Of a DNA stretch of 47,864 bases, positions 26,200 to 35,619 are shown one piece after another. Origin of the DNA: Novosphingobium colocasiae (GTDB lineage: Bacteria; Pseudomonadota; Alphaproteobacteria; Sphingomonadales; Sphingomonadaceae); NCBI RefSeq assembly GCF_014652555.1, contig NZ_BMZA01000003.1, positions 233,729-281,592 of the forward strand, written 5' to 3'. The position numbers and the translations under genes are program-made. The notes beneath the pieces were generated by a model. The model did not search any database. It was not told the DNA's origin and worked only from the letters and a program-made list of their open reading frames with translations. Position 1 is the first letter of the stretch. Each line of letters opens with the position of its first letter.

Positions 26200-28029
26200 T
26201 CAATATCCCGCCGCAAGGCCGGCGGGGCGGCGGACGTCGTTCGCGCCTTCGATCGTGCCCGTCGCCGGATCGACCAGGATCGCCTCGTCCGCGCCCCAGC
26301 CGGGCTGCTCCACCAGCTTGTGCCCGCGCGCTTCCAGTTCCGCGCGGACCGGATCGGTCAGGTAGCCGTGGTGGAACGCGATCTGATCCGGCAGCCACTG
26401 GTGGTGGAAGCGCGGCGCATCGACGGCGGCCTGCATGTTCATCCCGAAATCGACGACATTGACGATGGATTGCAGCACCGTGGTGATGATCGTCGATCCG
26501 CCCGGGCTGCCGGTGATCATGAACACCTTGCCGTCCTTGGTAACGATCGTCGGGGTCATCGAACTCAGCGGTCGTTTGCCCGGCGCGATGGCATTGGCCG
26601 CGCCCTGCACCAGCCCGAACCCGTTAGGCACGCCCGGCTTGGCGGTGAAATCATCCATCTCGTTGTTGAGGAAGAACCCGGTCTTGCCCGCGATCAGCCC
26701 CGATCCGAACAGGTAATTGATCGTATAGGTCACGCTGACCGCATTCCCCGATGCGTCGAGCACCGAATAATGGGTGGTGTGATCGCCCTCCTGCGCCGGT
26801 ACGCCGCCCTTTACTTCGGAAGATGGCGTCGCCTTGTCCATGCGGATGCGCGCGCGGATGGCGGCGGCGCGAGCCGGCGAAATCAGCGCCTCGACCGGGT
26901 TGTTGACGAAGGCCGGATCGCCCAGGCTCTCGTTCCGGTCGGCAAAGGCGAAGCGTTCGGCCTCGGCCATGACGTGCGTGGCATCGGCCGATCCATAGCC
27001 CCACTGCGCCAGCGGATAAGGCTCGATCACCTGCAGGATCTCGCACAGCGTCGTGCCCCCCGAACTGGGCGGCGGCGGGGCGATGATGCCGAGGCCGCGA
27101 TAGCCGCAGGTCACCGGCTTGTCCCAGCGCACGGTGTATTCGGCAAAGTCGCGCGTGGTCAGCAGCCCGCCGCCGGCCTTGCTGGCATCGGCGACTGCCT
27201 GCGCGATGGGGCCCTTGTAGAAGGCGTCCGGCCCGCCCTTGGCGATGGCTTCCAGCGTTGCCGCCAGGTCCGCCTGCACCAGCCGCTCGCCCGCTGCATA
27301 AGTCCGCCCGCCCTTGAGGAACGCGGCGGCGGCACCGGGCGTGCGCGCGAACTTGTCCGCCGAGCGCGCCATGATCGCGACATCGCCTTCGGTCAGCACG
27401 AAACCATCGCGCGCCAGCCGGATTGCCGGGGCCATCACCTTGGCGAGCGGCAGCGTGCCATAGCGTTGCAGCGCTTCGGCCAGCCCCATGACCGTCCCCG
27501 GGGTTGCCACCGCGTTCCAGCTATCGGTGCTGGCGCCCTTGATGACGTTGCCGGCCGCATCCTGGAACATCGTCGCGGTGGCCGCCAACGGTGCGCGTTC
27601 GCGGAAATCGAGGAACAGGGTGCGCCCGTCCGCCAGCCGCGCGGTCAGGAAGCCGCCGCCGCCGATATTGCCGCAACACGGATCGACCACCGCCAGCGCA
27701 AACCCCACCGCCACCGCCGCGTCCACCGCGTTGCCGCCCCGGCGCAGCACGTCGAGGCCGATCTCGGTCGCCAGATGCTGGTTCGTCACCACCATCGCGT
27801 GAGCCGCCCGCACCGGCGGGGCATCGCGCCACGCGTCGGTCTGCGATCCGGTCAGGTCGATGGCCGATTGCGCGGCAGGAGGGGGGGGCGGTGGCGTTGA
27901 CGCGACTTGCGCCGATCCGCCGGAACAGCCGGCCAGCAGGATGGTCACCCCGGCAAGCAAGGCTGCGAGCGGGCGGCGCGGCGGTGTGGAAGCGGAAAAT
28001 TCAAACGATTGTGTAGCGTGTGCGGTCAT
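26200..28029 (-). CDS. ggt: gamma-glutamyltransferase, lipoprotein-type
   Basis: Hydrolyses or transfers the gamma-glutamyl group of glutathione; autoproteolytic N-terminal nucleophile hydrolase. Large subunit begins near AHAMVVTNQHLATEIGLDVLRRGGNAVDAAV. The processing and catalytic Thr lies in GDHTTHYSVLDASGNAVSVT. Small-subunit motifs follow (PLSSMTPTIV, MITGSPGGSTIITTV). The N-terminus has a hydrophobic segment ending in lipobox LLAGC and a Pro-run. The ATG at 28029 is preferred to the GTG at 28035. Convergent with bcsZ and divergent from the cyclase gene, whose start is 80 bp away. All catalytic landmarks are intact. Confidence 0.95.
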   Translation of the reverse strand: MTAHATQSFEFSASTPPRRPLAALLAGVTILLAGCSGGSAQVASTPPPPPPAAQSAIDLTGSQTDAWRDAPPVRAAHAMVVTNQHLATEIGLDVLRRGGNAVDAAVAVGFALAVVDPCCGNIGGGGFLTARLADGRTLFLDFRERAPLAATATMFQDAAGNVIKGASTDSWNAVATPGTVMGLAEALQRYGTLPLAKVMAPAIRLARDGFVLTEGDVAIMARSADKFARTPGAAAAFLKGGRTYAAGERLVQADLAATLEAIAKGGPDAFYKGPIAQAVADASKAGGGLLTTRDFAEYTVRWDKPVTCGYRGLGIIAPPPPSSGGTTLCEILQVIEPYPLAQWGYGSADATHVMAEAERFAFADRNESLGDPAFVNNPVEALISPARAAAIRARIRMDKATPSSEVKGGVPAQEGDHTTHYSVLDASGNAVSVTYTINYLFGSGLIAGKTGFFLNNEMDDFTAKPGVPNGFGLVQGAANAIAPGKRPLSSMTPTIVTKDGKVFMITGSPGGSTIITTVLQSIVNVVDFGMNMQAAVDAPRFHHQWLPDQIAFHHGYLTDPVRAELEARGHKLVEQPGWGADEAILVDPATGTIEGANDVRRPAGLAAGY

Positions 28030-28108
28030 CGTCACGATTTCTCAACTTTTCCCGACCAAGGCAATCATTGCAGTATTGTAAGTCTGGCGCACGCAAGAAG
28101 GAAACATT

Positions 28109-29221
28109 TTGGCAACCGGTTCCCAGGAATCCCTGACTGACCGTGTTTACGTGGAGCTGGTCCGCAGCCTCTACCAGAATGTCGCGCCCGCCGTGGTCAT
28201 GGGGGCGGCGTTCCTGTTCGATTTCTGGCTGTTCTATCGCGCCGCGCCCAGCCCGGCGCTGATGGCGACCGGGGTCGCCGCGCTTGTCGCCAGCGCCGCC
28301 CGGATCGTGGTGACCGTCGCCGGGCGGGAGCGGGCGCTGACCGCCATGCTTACCCGGGACGAAGCCCGCACGATCGAGGGCACGTTCGCGCTGCCCTACC
28401 TCGGGTTTGCCCTGATGCTTGGACTGTTCGGCCTGTTCGCGTTTCGCGCGCCGCTGCCGCAGGTCCACATGGTCACCATCTGCCTGCTGGTGGCCTACTG
28501 CGCCGGGGTCGCCACCGGTTGCGGCCTGCGCCCGCGTATCGCCCTGCCGAGCATGGCGCTGGCCGTAGCCCCGGCCATGGCGGCGGCGATCCTGCGCGCG
28601 GATGCGGCCTACGTCGGGCTGGCAGGGATTACTCTGGCGTTTCTCGTCGCCGGAATGCGCAGCGTCCTGGTGCGCTGCGCATTCGATACCGCCGCCACCG
28701 GCCAGCGCCTCGCTTCGATCTCGCTGGCTCGGCGCGACGTTTTGACGACGCTGCCGAACCGCCTCGCGCTCAACGAATACTTCACCGAGAACGCGCGGCT
28801 GGTCTCGCGCCATGGCCTGATCGCGGTGCATTACCTCGATCTGGACGGGTTCAAGCCGGTCAACGATCGCTTCGGCCACCCGGTCGGCGATCAGGTGCTC
28901 CAGGCTGTGGCAGAGCGGCTGCGCGGCGCGGTGCGCCACGGCGATCTGGTGGCGCGGATGGGCGGCGATGAATTCGTCGTCATCCAGTTCGGCCTCGGCC
29001 ACGCCTCCGAAGCGGAACTGCTTGCCCGCCGCATCAGCGCCACGATCGAGAAGCCGTTCGTGATCGCCGACGCGGTGATCGCCATCAGTACCAGCATCGG
29101 CACGGTGGTCAGCCAGGGTATGGAACGCACCCTCGACGACCTGCTGCGCGAGGCCGACGACCGCCTCTACCAGGCCAAGCGCGCACGCGGGCCCGAGAGT
29201 GCGCTGCCGCTCAGCGCCTGA
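28109..29221 (+). CDS. membrane diguanylate cyclase (GGDEF)
   Basis: Makes c-di-GMP from two GTP. The N-terminal ~190 residues hold about five to six hydrophobic helices, of unknown sensing role. The C-terminal GGDEF domain starts at RRDVLTTLPNRL and has intact A-site GGDEF (285-289) with the product-inhibition I-site RHGD (276-279) exactly five residues before it, so it is predicted active and feedback-inhibited. YLDLDGFKPVND is the usual Mg/GTP segment. Start is TTG with AAGGAAA just upstream. Its product would be expected to activate the fused cellulose synthase nearby; that link is inferred. No EAL domain is attached. Confidence 0.93.
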   Translation: MATGSQESLTDRVYVELVRSLYQNVAPAVVMGAAFLFDFWLFYRAAPSPALMATGVAALVASAARIVVTVAGRERALTAMLTRDEARTIEGTFALPYLGFALMLGLFGLFAFRAPLPQVHMVTICLLVAYCAGVATGCGLRPRIALPSMALAVAPAMAAAILRADAAYVGLAGITLAFLVAGMRSVLVRCAFDTAATGQRLASISLARRDVLTTLPNRLALNEYFTENARLVSRHGLIAVHYLDLDGFKPVNDRFGHPVGDQVLQAVAERLRGAVRHGDLVARMGGDEFVVIQFGLGHASEAELLARRISATIEKPFVIADAVIAISTSIGTVVSQGMERTLDDLLREADDRLYQAKRARGPESALPLSA

Positions 29222-29287
29222 GGGATAACGAAAAATTTACCCTTTTGGTTAACATCTGCTCGGGGACATTCCGGGGGTTTCGTATTC

Positions 29288-30949
29288 ATGAGCGTGGTGC
29301 AATCGTTCGGCGCGGAGGCGGACAGCCGGGAACTGGCGGTGTCGATCGTCATGCCGTGCCTGAACGAAGCGGTTTCGCTGCGCCACTGCATCGCTAACGC
29401 GCAGACCGCGCTGGACCTGATCGCCGCCCGCTATGGCCTCGCCGGCGAGATCGTGATCGCTGACAACGGCTCGACCGACGGCTCGCAGGATATCGCGACG
29501 GCGCTGGGCGCACGGGTCGTGCCGGTGGCGCGGCGTGGCTATGGCGCAGCGCTGATCGGCGGATTCGATGCCGCCTTCGGGCGCTTCCTGGTCATGGGCG
29601 ATGCCGACGGCAGCTACGATTTCACCGATTGCGTCGCCATGATCGGCCGGCTGATCGACGGCGCGGATTTGTGCATGGGGTCGCGCTTCCAGGGCGGGAT
29701 CGCGCGCGGCGCGATGCCGTGGAAGAACCGCTATATCGGCAATCCGGTGCTGACCGGCATCCTAAACCTGTTTTTCCGTTCGGGCATCGGCGATGCCCAC
29801 TGCGGCCTGCGCGCCATCCGCCGCGACGCCTATGACCGGCTGCGGCTGGAAGGCGAAGGCATGGAATTCGCCAGCGAGATGGTGATCAAGGCGGCCCTGT
29901 CGCGGCTGCGGATCGATGAAGTGCCGGCCACGCTTTCCCCCGACCTGCGCGATCGCCCGCCGCACTTGCGTCCGTGGCGCGACGGCTGGCGGCACTTGCG
30001 CTATCTGCTGATGCTGAGCCCGACCTGGCTGTTCGGGGTTCCGGCGCTGGCAGCGATGCTGCTGGCCTGCGTGATCTTCGCGATGGCCGGCCTGCACCAG
30101 ACCGGGCTGCTTTCGGGCCCTCAGCACATCGGCACCGGCTGGACGATCCTCGCCGGTTTCCTGCTGACCAGCGGGCATTTTTGCGCCGTCATGGCGCTGG
30201 CGACGCACCTCTACGGCGTGCGCGAAGGGTACCGGCCGCTGCGTCCGGGCCTTGCCCGCTGGGCGCATGTGATGGTGCTGGAAAATGCGCTGCTGGCCGG
30301 GCTCGGGCTGATCGGCATCGCCGCACTGGGGCTGGGCGCGATTGCGCTGCGCTGGTCTGTCGGCGGTTTCGCGGCATTGCCGTCAGTGCTCCCGCTGACC
30401 CTCGCCGCCGCCACCGGCGCGCTGGGTGTGCAGACGCTGATGGGCGGCTTCCTGCTGGCGATCATCGGTGGCCACGATGCGCGGTTCGTCGCGGCACCGG
30501 TGCAAACGGCATCGTCCGGTAGGGTGCGCGGCCTCGTCGCGCACTTGCGCCGGTCACCGCGATACACTGCCGTGGCGGTTGCCTGCTTTGTGCTCCATAA
30601 CGCGATCATGATCGGGCTGGATCATCTTGGCTTCCACTATGCCCTGTGCCTTGTCGGCAGCGCGGTGGTGCTGACCCCGGCGGGCTATGTCCTGCAAAGC
30701 CGGTTCACCTTCCGCGAGACGATGCGCTGGGCCAGCTTTTGCCGTTATGGTGCCGCGCTGGTAACCAATTATCCGGTGTCGCTGGCGGTCCTGTGGTTGC
30801 TGCGCGATGTGCTGGCATTGCCAATGACGCTCGCCGCGCCGATCGGCGCTGTGGTGCTGTTTTTCTGGAATTACGCTACCAGTTCGTGGGCGCTGGCGAC
30901 CTCGCGCCGCAACGCTACGCTTGCCGCAGGGGCCGCGGCCCATGGCTGA
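29288..30949 (+). CDS. GT2 glycosyltransferase fused to a GtrA-like membrane domain
   Basis: A 553-residue fusion. Residues about 18-240 are a DPM/DPG-synthase-like GT2: SIVMPCLNEA, IADNGSTDGS, and the metal motif GDADGSYDF (Asp105/Asp107). The middle (240-415) holds several membrane helices. Residues about 430-550 resemble GtrA (YTAVAVACFVLHNAIMIGL ... RFTFRETMRW), a flippase-like domain linked to polyprenyl sugar export. Such fusions would transfer a sugar to a polyprenyl phosphate and pass it across the membrane; the donor and acceptor are unknown. First gene of a three-gene cluster; the stop overlaps the next start by 8 bp. Confidence 0.9.
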   Translation: MSVVQSFGAEADSRELAVSIVMPCLNEAVSLRHCIANAQTALDLIAARYGLAGEIVIADNGSTDGSQDIATALGARVVPVARRGYGAALIGGFDAAFGRFLVMGDADGSYDFTDCVAMIGRLIDGADLCMGSRFQGGIARGAMPWKNRYIGNPVLTGILNLFFRSGIGDAHCGLRAIRRDAYDRLRLEGEGMEFASEMVIKAALSRLRIDEVPATLSPDLRDRPPHLRPWRDGWRHLRYLLMLSPTWLFGVPALAAMLLACVIFAMAGLHQTGLLSGPQHIGTGWTILAGFLLTSGHFCAVMALATHLYGVREGYRPLRPGLARWAHVMVLENALLAGLGLIGIAALGLGAIALRWSVGGFAALPSVLPLTLAAATGALGVQTLMGGFLLAIIGGHDARFVAAPVQTASSGRVRGLVAHLRRSPRYTAVAVACFVLHNAIMIGLDHLGFHYALCLVGSAVVLTPAGYVLQSRFTFRETMRWASFCRYGAALVTNYPVSLAVLWLLRDVLALPMTLAAPIGAVVLFFWNYATSSWALATSRRNATLAAGAAAHG

Positions 30950-31991
30950 GCCGCTGCGGATTGCCGTAGTCGGCCTGGGCTGGGTGGGGCAGGCGCGCCA
31001 CCTGCCCAGCCTCTTTGCATCAGACCGCTTCCGCCTCGTCGGCGTGATCGACCGGCGCGAAGGCCGCGCGGCCGAGGTCGCGGCGCGTTACAAAGGGGTG
31101 CGATCCGCCACCGCCTCGCGGCTGGCCGATGTGCCGTGGATGGATGAGGTCGATGCGATCTCGGTCGCCACCGCGCCGATGGCCCACCACGACCTCGTCT
31201 GCGAGGCGCTGGCGCGCGGCCTGCACGTCATTACCGAAAAGCCCTTCGCGATGTCGCCCGTCGAAGGCGAGGCGATGGTCCACGCTGCCGCAGCCGCGCA
31301 GCGCACGCTTGCGGTGGTCCACAATTTCCAGTTCGCCCGCTCGATGAAGCGCCTGCATGCCGATCTGGCATCCGGCCGGATCGGCGCACTGCGATCGATC
31401 CGCGCGGTGCAGGTCGGCAATCCCGGTCGGCGGCTGCCGACGTGGTACGAGGATCTGCCGCTGGGGCTATTCTATGATGAAAGCCCGCATCTGCTTTATC
31501 TGCTCGCCAGCGTGGTCGGCCCGCTCGGTCTGGTCAAGGCGGTCAGCCGCGAGAGCCGCAAGGGCCTGAACACGCCCGATCAGGTCGATGCGTGGTTTGC
31601 CGCGCAGGGCACCGATATCCCGATCACGCTGTCGTGCAACTTCGAATCGAGCCTCTCCGAATGGTACCTGATGGTCCACGGCGAACACGGCGTCGGCGTG
31701 GTCGATGTGTTCCGCGACATCTACCTGCGCCTGCGCAATGACGGCGCGCACGGGACGGCGGACGTGATCCGCACCAGCCTTTCCGCCACGGCGCAGCACT
31801 GGTGGCAGCATATCGCCAGCGGCATCCCCCATCTCACCGGTCGCCTGCGCTATGGTAACGACGAAGTGTTCGATCGTTTCGCCCGTGCAGCGAGGGGAGA
31901 GGCGGGCGCGGCTGCGCCGATCGACGCGGCGGCGGCGCTGCGCACACTCGCGCTCCAGCATTCTGTCATAGAAACAAGGGACCGGGTGTGA
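30942..31991 (+). CDS. Gfo/Idh/MocA-family oxidoreductase
   Basis: NAD(P)-dependent sugar or inositol-type dehydrogenase, 349 residues. N-terminal Rossmann loop VVGLGWVG (residues 9-16). The family EKP motif lies at 99-101 (ITEKPFAMS). The C-terminal half has the usual barrel strands and the LGLFYDESPHLLYLL segment where substrate-binding residues are expected. The ATG at 30942 was preferred to an earlier in-frame start because the first residues match the fold. Placed between two glycosyltransferases, it likely modifies a nucleotide sugar or acetal substrate; which one is unknown. Confidence 0.9.
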   Translation: MAEPLRIAVVGLGWVGQARHLPSLFASDRFRLVGVIDRREGRAAEVAARYKGVRSATASRLADVPWMDEVDAISVATAPMAHHDLVCEALARGLHVITEKPFAMSPVEGEAMVHAAAAAQRTLAVVHNFQFARSMKRLHADLASGRIGALRSIRAVQVGNPGRRLPTWYEDLPLGLFYDESPHLLYLLASVVGPLGLVKAVSRESRKGLNTPDQVDAWFAAQGTDIPITLSCNFESSLSEWYLMVHGEHGVGVVDVFRDIYLRLRNDGAHGTADVIRTSLSATAQHWWQHIASGIPHLTGRLRYGNDEVFDRFARAARGEAGAAAPIDAAAALRTLALQHSVIETRDRV

Positions 31992-32028
31992 ACTCGGGCG
32001 TCGCGGCCCGCCCGCCCGGCCTCGGGTC

Positions 32029-33156
32029 TTGGTGGGCGGCTTCGTGCGCCTCCTGACCGTCAGCCATTTCTACGAAAGCCACGGCGGCGGCATCGAGCGC
32101 GTGGCGGCGCACTTGTGCCGGGCGTTCTCAGGGCAGGGGCACAAGGCGGTCTGGGCAGCCAGCAGCGCCGATGCTGTGCCTGCAGATATCGCCACGGTCC
32201 CGCTTGCATGCCGTGATCCGCTGGAACGGCTGACCGGGCTGCCGATGCCGCTGCCGGGCCCGCGCGCCCTGCGCGATCTGGCGCGGGCGATCGACGATGC
32301 CGATGCGGTGATCGTCCACGACGCTCTCTACGTCACCTCCATCGCGGCGCTGGTCATGGCGCGGCGGCGGGGCAAGCGGGTGGTGCTGGTCCAGCACATC
32401 GCCGCGATCCCGTTCGCCTCGCGTCTGATGCGCGGGGTGATGGCGCTGGCCAATCTGATGGTGACGCGGCCGATGCTGGCGGCGGCGGACGAAGTGGTGT
32501 TCATTTCCGACACGGTGCGGCAGGCGCTGCTGGGCAGCCCGCCCCGCCGCAGCGCTCATCTTGCCTTCAATGGCGTGGACCATGCGATTTTCAACGCCGC
32601 CGGACCGGTGGCCCAGCCCGGCCCGTCCGGCGCGAAGCGGGTGCTTTTCGCGGGCCGCTACGTCGCCAAGAAGGGCCTGGCGGTGCTGCGGGCCTGCGCG
32701 CAGGCACGGCCGGACTGGCAGTTCGTGCTGGCCGGATCAGGCCCCCTGCGGCCTGCGGACTGGGGACTGGCCAACGTGACCGACCTTGGCCCGCAAAGCC
32801 CGCAGGCGCTGGCGGCGCTCTATCGCGGTGCTGATGTGCTGCTGTTGCCCAGCGTCGGCGAAGGGTACCCGCTGGTGATCCAGGAGGCGATGGCCTGCGG
32901 CCTGCCGGTGGTCTGCGGTGCGCCGGCCCAGCTTGCGGACCCGGCCGCCGGCAAATGGCTCGCCGGTGCCGCGATCGACCTTGCCCGCCCCGATGCATCG
33001 GCGCAGGCCTGCATCGCCGCCATCGAAACCCTGGCCGTCGATGAAGCGGCGCGGGTGGCAATGGCGGACTATGCGTCGCGCACTTATTCCTGGCCGGTCA
33101 TGGCTGCGAGGCTGGCTGCACTCGCTGCCGGCGCGCCCCTCAAATCAGCTCGGTAA
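32029..33156 (+). CDS. GT4-type glycosyltransferase
   Basis: GT-B fold glycosyltransferase of about 375 residues. The N-terminal half begins with a strand (RLLTVSHFYESHGGGIERVAAHLC), the acceptor-binding pattern. The donor-binding half contains RVLFAGRYVAKKGLAVLRA, the E-x7-E-like stretch (SVGEGYPLVIQEAMACGLPVV) and a final helix. It likely adds a sugar to a lipid-linked or capsular glycan. Start is unsure: TTG at 32029 lacks a good Shine-Dalgarno, and GTG at 32032 or 32044 is possible. Its end overlaps the convergent small gene by 17 bp. Confidence 0.87.
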   Translation: MVGGFVRLLTVSHFYESHGGGIERVAAHLCRAFSGQGHKAVWAASSADAVPADIATVPLACRDPLERLTGLPMPLPGPRALRDLARAIDDADAVIVHDALYVTSIAALVMARRRGKRVVLVQHIAAIPFASRLMRGVMALANLMVTRPMLAAADEVVFISDTVRQALLGSPPRRSAHLAFNGVDHAIFNAAGPVAQPGPSGAKRVLFAGRYVAKKGLAVLRACAQARPDWQFVLAGSGPLRPADWGLANVTDLGPQSPQALAALYRGADVLLLPSVGEGYPLVIQEAMACGLPVVCGAPAQLADPAAGKWLAGAAIDLARPDASAQACIAAIETLAVDEAARVAMADYASRTYSWPVMAARLAALAAGAPLKSAR

Positions 33157-33643
33157 CCGGCGGCAGTTCGGCCGGTTTGGGGTCGAAGCCTGCCGCCACG
33201 AACCAACTGCGCGAGCGCAGCGACTGGCGGCGCGAGAAGGTGAGGACGGCGCGGTCTATCGCGCGGCGATAGCCCGGTGCGCCATCCCCGGCGACGGCGC
33301 GCAGCAGGTCTTCCAGTGCCTTGCCGACGCGGTGGTAGAACAGGCGATCGTCATCGGTGGCGGCGCGATCGGTCAGCACCTGTCCAAGCCGCGCGGCGGC
33401 GGCGAGGGTCTGCGGGCCGCCGTCCGCTTCGGGCAGGTCCTGCGCGGTCGCGACCAGATCGGCGACGCAGGCACCATGGTAGGCGGTCAGCAGCGGCAGG
33501 TGCTCCAACAGCATGCGCAATTGCGCCACCGTGACCCCGCACTGCTCCACCGCCAGGAGGTTGCCGGTATCGACCGCCGGGATGATGACGCGCTCCAGCG
33601 TGTGGATCACGCTTTGCAGCCGGATGGCGGGATCTGGCGTCAT
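33140..33643 (-). CDS. small helical hypothetical protein 1, kinase partner (167 aa)
   Basis: I do not recognise a named family. It is paralogous to the 36329-36871 product: both open with M-x-PD and RLQ/RL followed by LE..I.P, both have EQ-x-G near residue 33-38, and both end with R-x-W-x-V-x-x-GFDPxPxxLP. The middle is predicted helical and variable. No cysteine metal site, signal peptide or nucleotide loop. Its start overlaps the stop of the kinase as ATGA, implying translation as a pair. Proposed as a partner or scaffold of the kinase by analogy with LvaB; that is inference. Last gene of the operon; overlaps GT4 by 17 bp. Confidence 0.78.
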   Translation of the reverse strand: MTPDPAIRLQSVIHTLERVIIPAVDTGNLLAVEQCGVTVAQLRMLLEHLPLLTAYHGACVADLVATAQDLPEADGGPQTLAAAARLGQVLTDRAATDDDRLFYHRVGKALEDLLRAVAGDGAPGYRRAIDRAVLTFSRRQSLRSRSWFVAAGFDPKPAELPPVTELI

Positions 33644-34812
33644 CCGATTTCTCCTTCAAGCAGGTTGCACAGGGTATCGCTCATCCCCGCCGTCACCGAG
33701 GCGAGGAAGCCGAGCAGCGCGCTCTGGTGATTGGTGCCGTCGCGCGCGGCGATGATCGACGAGGTGTGGTTCATGGTGATCAGCTTGTAGCTGGTCATGA
33801 CCTGATACCATTTGAGCGTGGCGGGATCGATGCGTCGGCCGGTCTTGGCCTGATAGGTGTCGAACAGGCGGCTGACCGGGAACATCGATCCGATCATCAG
33901 TTCGCCATCAGGCTGGACCGATCCGAACAGCGGTTCGAGGCTATAGGCCAGGTCCTCGTGGAAATCGCCGATATGGGTCAGTTCCCAGTCGAGCATCGCG
34001 GTGATCCGCAGGGTGCTCTCGTCGAACAGGAAATTGCCCAGTCGCCAGTCACCGTGGAGCAGGATGGGGTCGGCGCAGACCGGCAGGTGATCGTACAGCC
34101 AGGTCTCGGCCAGCGTCAGCAGCGGCAGCGAATCGATCTCTTCGAGTTCGCGCACCTTGGTCCAGTAATTGACCTGCCATAGCGCGGCGTCGGTCGTGCC
34201 GGGGCGGGGCATGGCGAAATCTTCGAGCGCGGCGGTCGCCAGATCGGTGGCGTGGGTTTCGATCAGGCAATCGATAAACTGCGGGGTCAGCGCTTCGGAC
34301 ACCCGGTCGCCCATGGTCGCGCCAAGGCCGGACGGACCCGAAGCACCGTCTGACGGCTTGGTGACGCCGCCGACGAAACCGGTAATCATCAGCGGCTGAC
34401 CCATCGCGGCACCATCATCGACGCACAGCACCGGCGGTACCGGGGCCCGCCCGGCCATGGCCCGCAGGACCTGACCCTCGCGCCGGCGGCAGGTCTCGAT
34501 GATCCCCTCGCGCGGGTCCATGCGCAGCACGCAGCGGGCGAATTCGTCCGGCCGGTCGCCTTCGACGTCGAACACGAACTGTTCTTTCGACGCGCCGCCG
34601 CCCAGCCGGCGCACGCCGGTGGCACGCAGGTTCAGCCCGCGCTGGCGGAACAGTTCGGCCAGCCCGGCCTCGATCTCAGGGGCGCTGCGCGGGACGTAAG
34701 GGCCTTGTTTACGCCGTTCCTGCTTGTCGAGCAGCAGTTCGAGCAGGCGTGGCTCGATCGCCTCGTGATCGGGGCGCGAGGTGGCGGAAGGGGATGGGGA
34801 GATCGTCTGCAC
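33640..34812 (-). CDS. APH-fold phosphotransferase 1
   Basis: Kinase of the aminoglycoside-phosphotransferase/choline-kinase fold, 390 residues. Nucleotide loop LGGGASKEQF (70-79). Catalytic HGDWRLGN (His253, Asp255, Asn260) and Mg motif DWELTHIGD (Asp275). The N-terminal 40 residues are extra. These full-length APH-like kinases in beta-oxidation-type clusters phosphorylate hydroxyacyl-CoA rather than drugs, as LvaA does. GTG start with AAGGA about 8 nt upstream, 18 bp after the crotonase. Its stop is linked to the small partner by ATGA. Substrate not known. Confidence 0.88.
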   Translation of the reverse strand: MQTISPSPSATSRPDHEAIEPRLLELLLDKQERRKQGPYVPRSAPEIEAGLAELFRQRGLNLRATGVRRLGGGASKEQFVFDVEGDRPDEFARCVLRMDPREGIIETCRRREGQVLRAMAGRAPVPPVLCVDDGAAMGQPLMITGFVGGVTKPSDGASGPSGLGATMGDRVSEALTPQFIDCLIETHATDLATAALEDFAMPRPGTTDAALWQVNYWTKVRELEEIDSLPLLTLAETWLYDHLPVCADPILLHGDWRLGNFLFDESTLRITAMLDWELTHIGDFHEDLAYSLEPLFGSVQPDGELMIGSMFPVSRLFDTYQAKTGRRIDPATLKWYQVMTSYKLITMNHTSSIIAARDGTNHQSALLGFLASVTAGMSDTLCNLLEGEIG

Positions 34813-34830
34813 TGGGTGTCCTTCGAAGGT

Positions 34831-35619
34831 TCAGCGGCCGCGGAAGCGGGGTTTGCGCTTTTCGGCAAAGGCCAGGACACCCTCGCGGGCGTCATCGGTG
34901 GTGGCGGCCTTGACCATGGCTTGCGCCTCGGCTTCCAGTTGCGCTTCCATGGCCGCATGGGTGGCCTGGCGCAGCAGCCGGCGCACTTCACCCAACGCCA
35001 CGGTCGGGCCATCGGCAAGCTGGCGGGCGAGGGCCTGCGCGCGCGGGGCGAGCGCTTCGGGTTCGAGCATCTCGTCCATCAGCCCCGCCTCCAGCGCCTG
35101 TGCGCCGGTGAGCGTCTGGTTGAGCAGCATGAACCGGGTAGCCCGGGCAAAGCCCATCCGCCGCGTGCAGGCAAGCGATGCCCCACCGTCACAGGCGAGG
35201 CCGATACCGGTGTAGGCATAAACGAACCGCGTGCCGGGCGTGCCGATCACGAAATCCGCGCCCGCCGCGATGGCCACGCCGCCGCCCGCACACACGCCCT
35301 GGACTTGTGCCACGATCGGCGCGTCGAGCCGCTGCAGGCGGATCAGGCCGGTGTGAAAATCGCCCGTCCAGCGGCGCATGATCGCCGGCAGTTCATCGAT
35401 CTGCGGCGCAAAGGTGGAAATGTCGCCGCCATAGCTGAAGGCCGGGCCATCGGCGCGCAGCAGGATCGCGCGGACATCGTCGCGCCCGGCCAGCGCATTG
35501 GCCAGATCGTAGAGATCGCGGGAGAATTCGCCGTCGATCGGGTTGCCCAGCTCCGGGCGGGCCAGCGTGATCGCGGCGATGCCGTCGGCGATGTCGAGCG
35601 TCAGTGTCCGCGCGGTCAT
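34831..35619 (-). CDS. enoyl-CoA hydratase/isomerase (crotonase) family protein
   Basis: Crotonase-fold protein, 262 residues. The oxyanion-hole loop is AFSYGGDISTFA (residues 60-71). The core is VQGVCAGGGVAIAAGADFVI, followed by GIGLACDGGASLACTR where the Asp sits at the position of the isomerase or dehalogenase acid, so it may isomerise or hydrate an acyl-CoA. The C-terminal helices run to PRFRGR. It is coupled by ATGA to the flavodoxin-fold gene upstream. The operon suggests it acts on the product of the kinase step; that is inference. It could be an isomerase rather than a hydratase. Confidence 0.9.
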   Translation of the reverse strand: MTARTLTLDIADGIAAITLARPELGNPIDGEFSRDLYDLANALAGRDDVRAILLRADGPAFSYGGDISTFAPQIDELPAIMRRWTGDFHTGLIRLQRLDAPIVAQVQGVCAGGGVAIAAGADFVIGTPGTRFVYAYTGIGLACDGGASLACTRRMGFARATRFMLLNQTLTGAQALEAGLMDEMLEPEALAPRAQALARQLADGPTVALGEVRRLLRQATHAAMEAQLEAEAQAMVKAATTDDAREGVLAFAEKRKPRFRGR

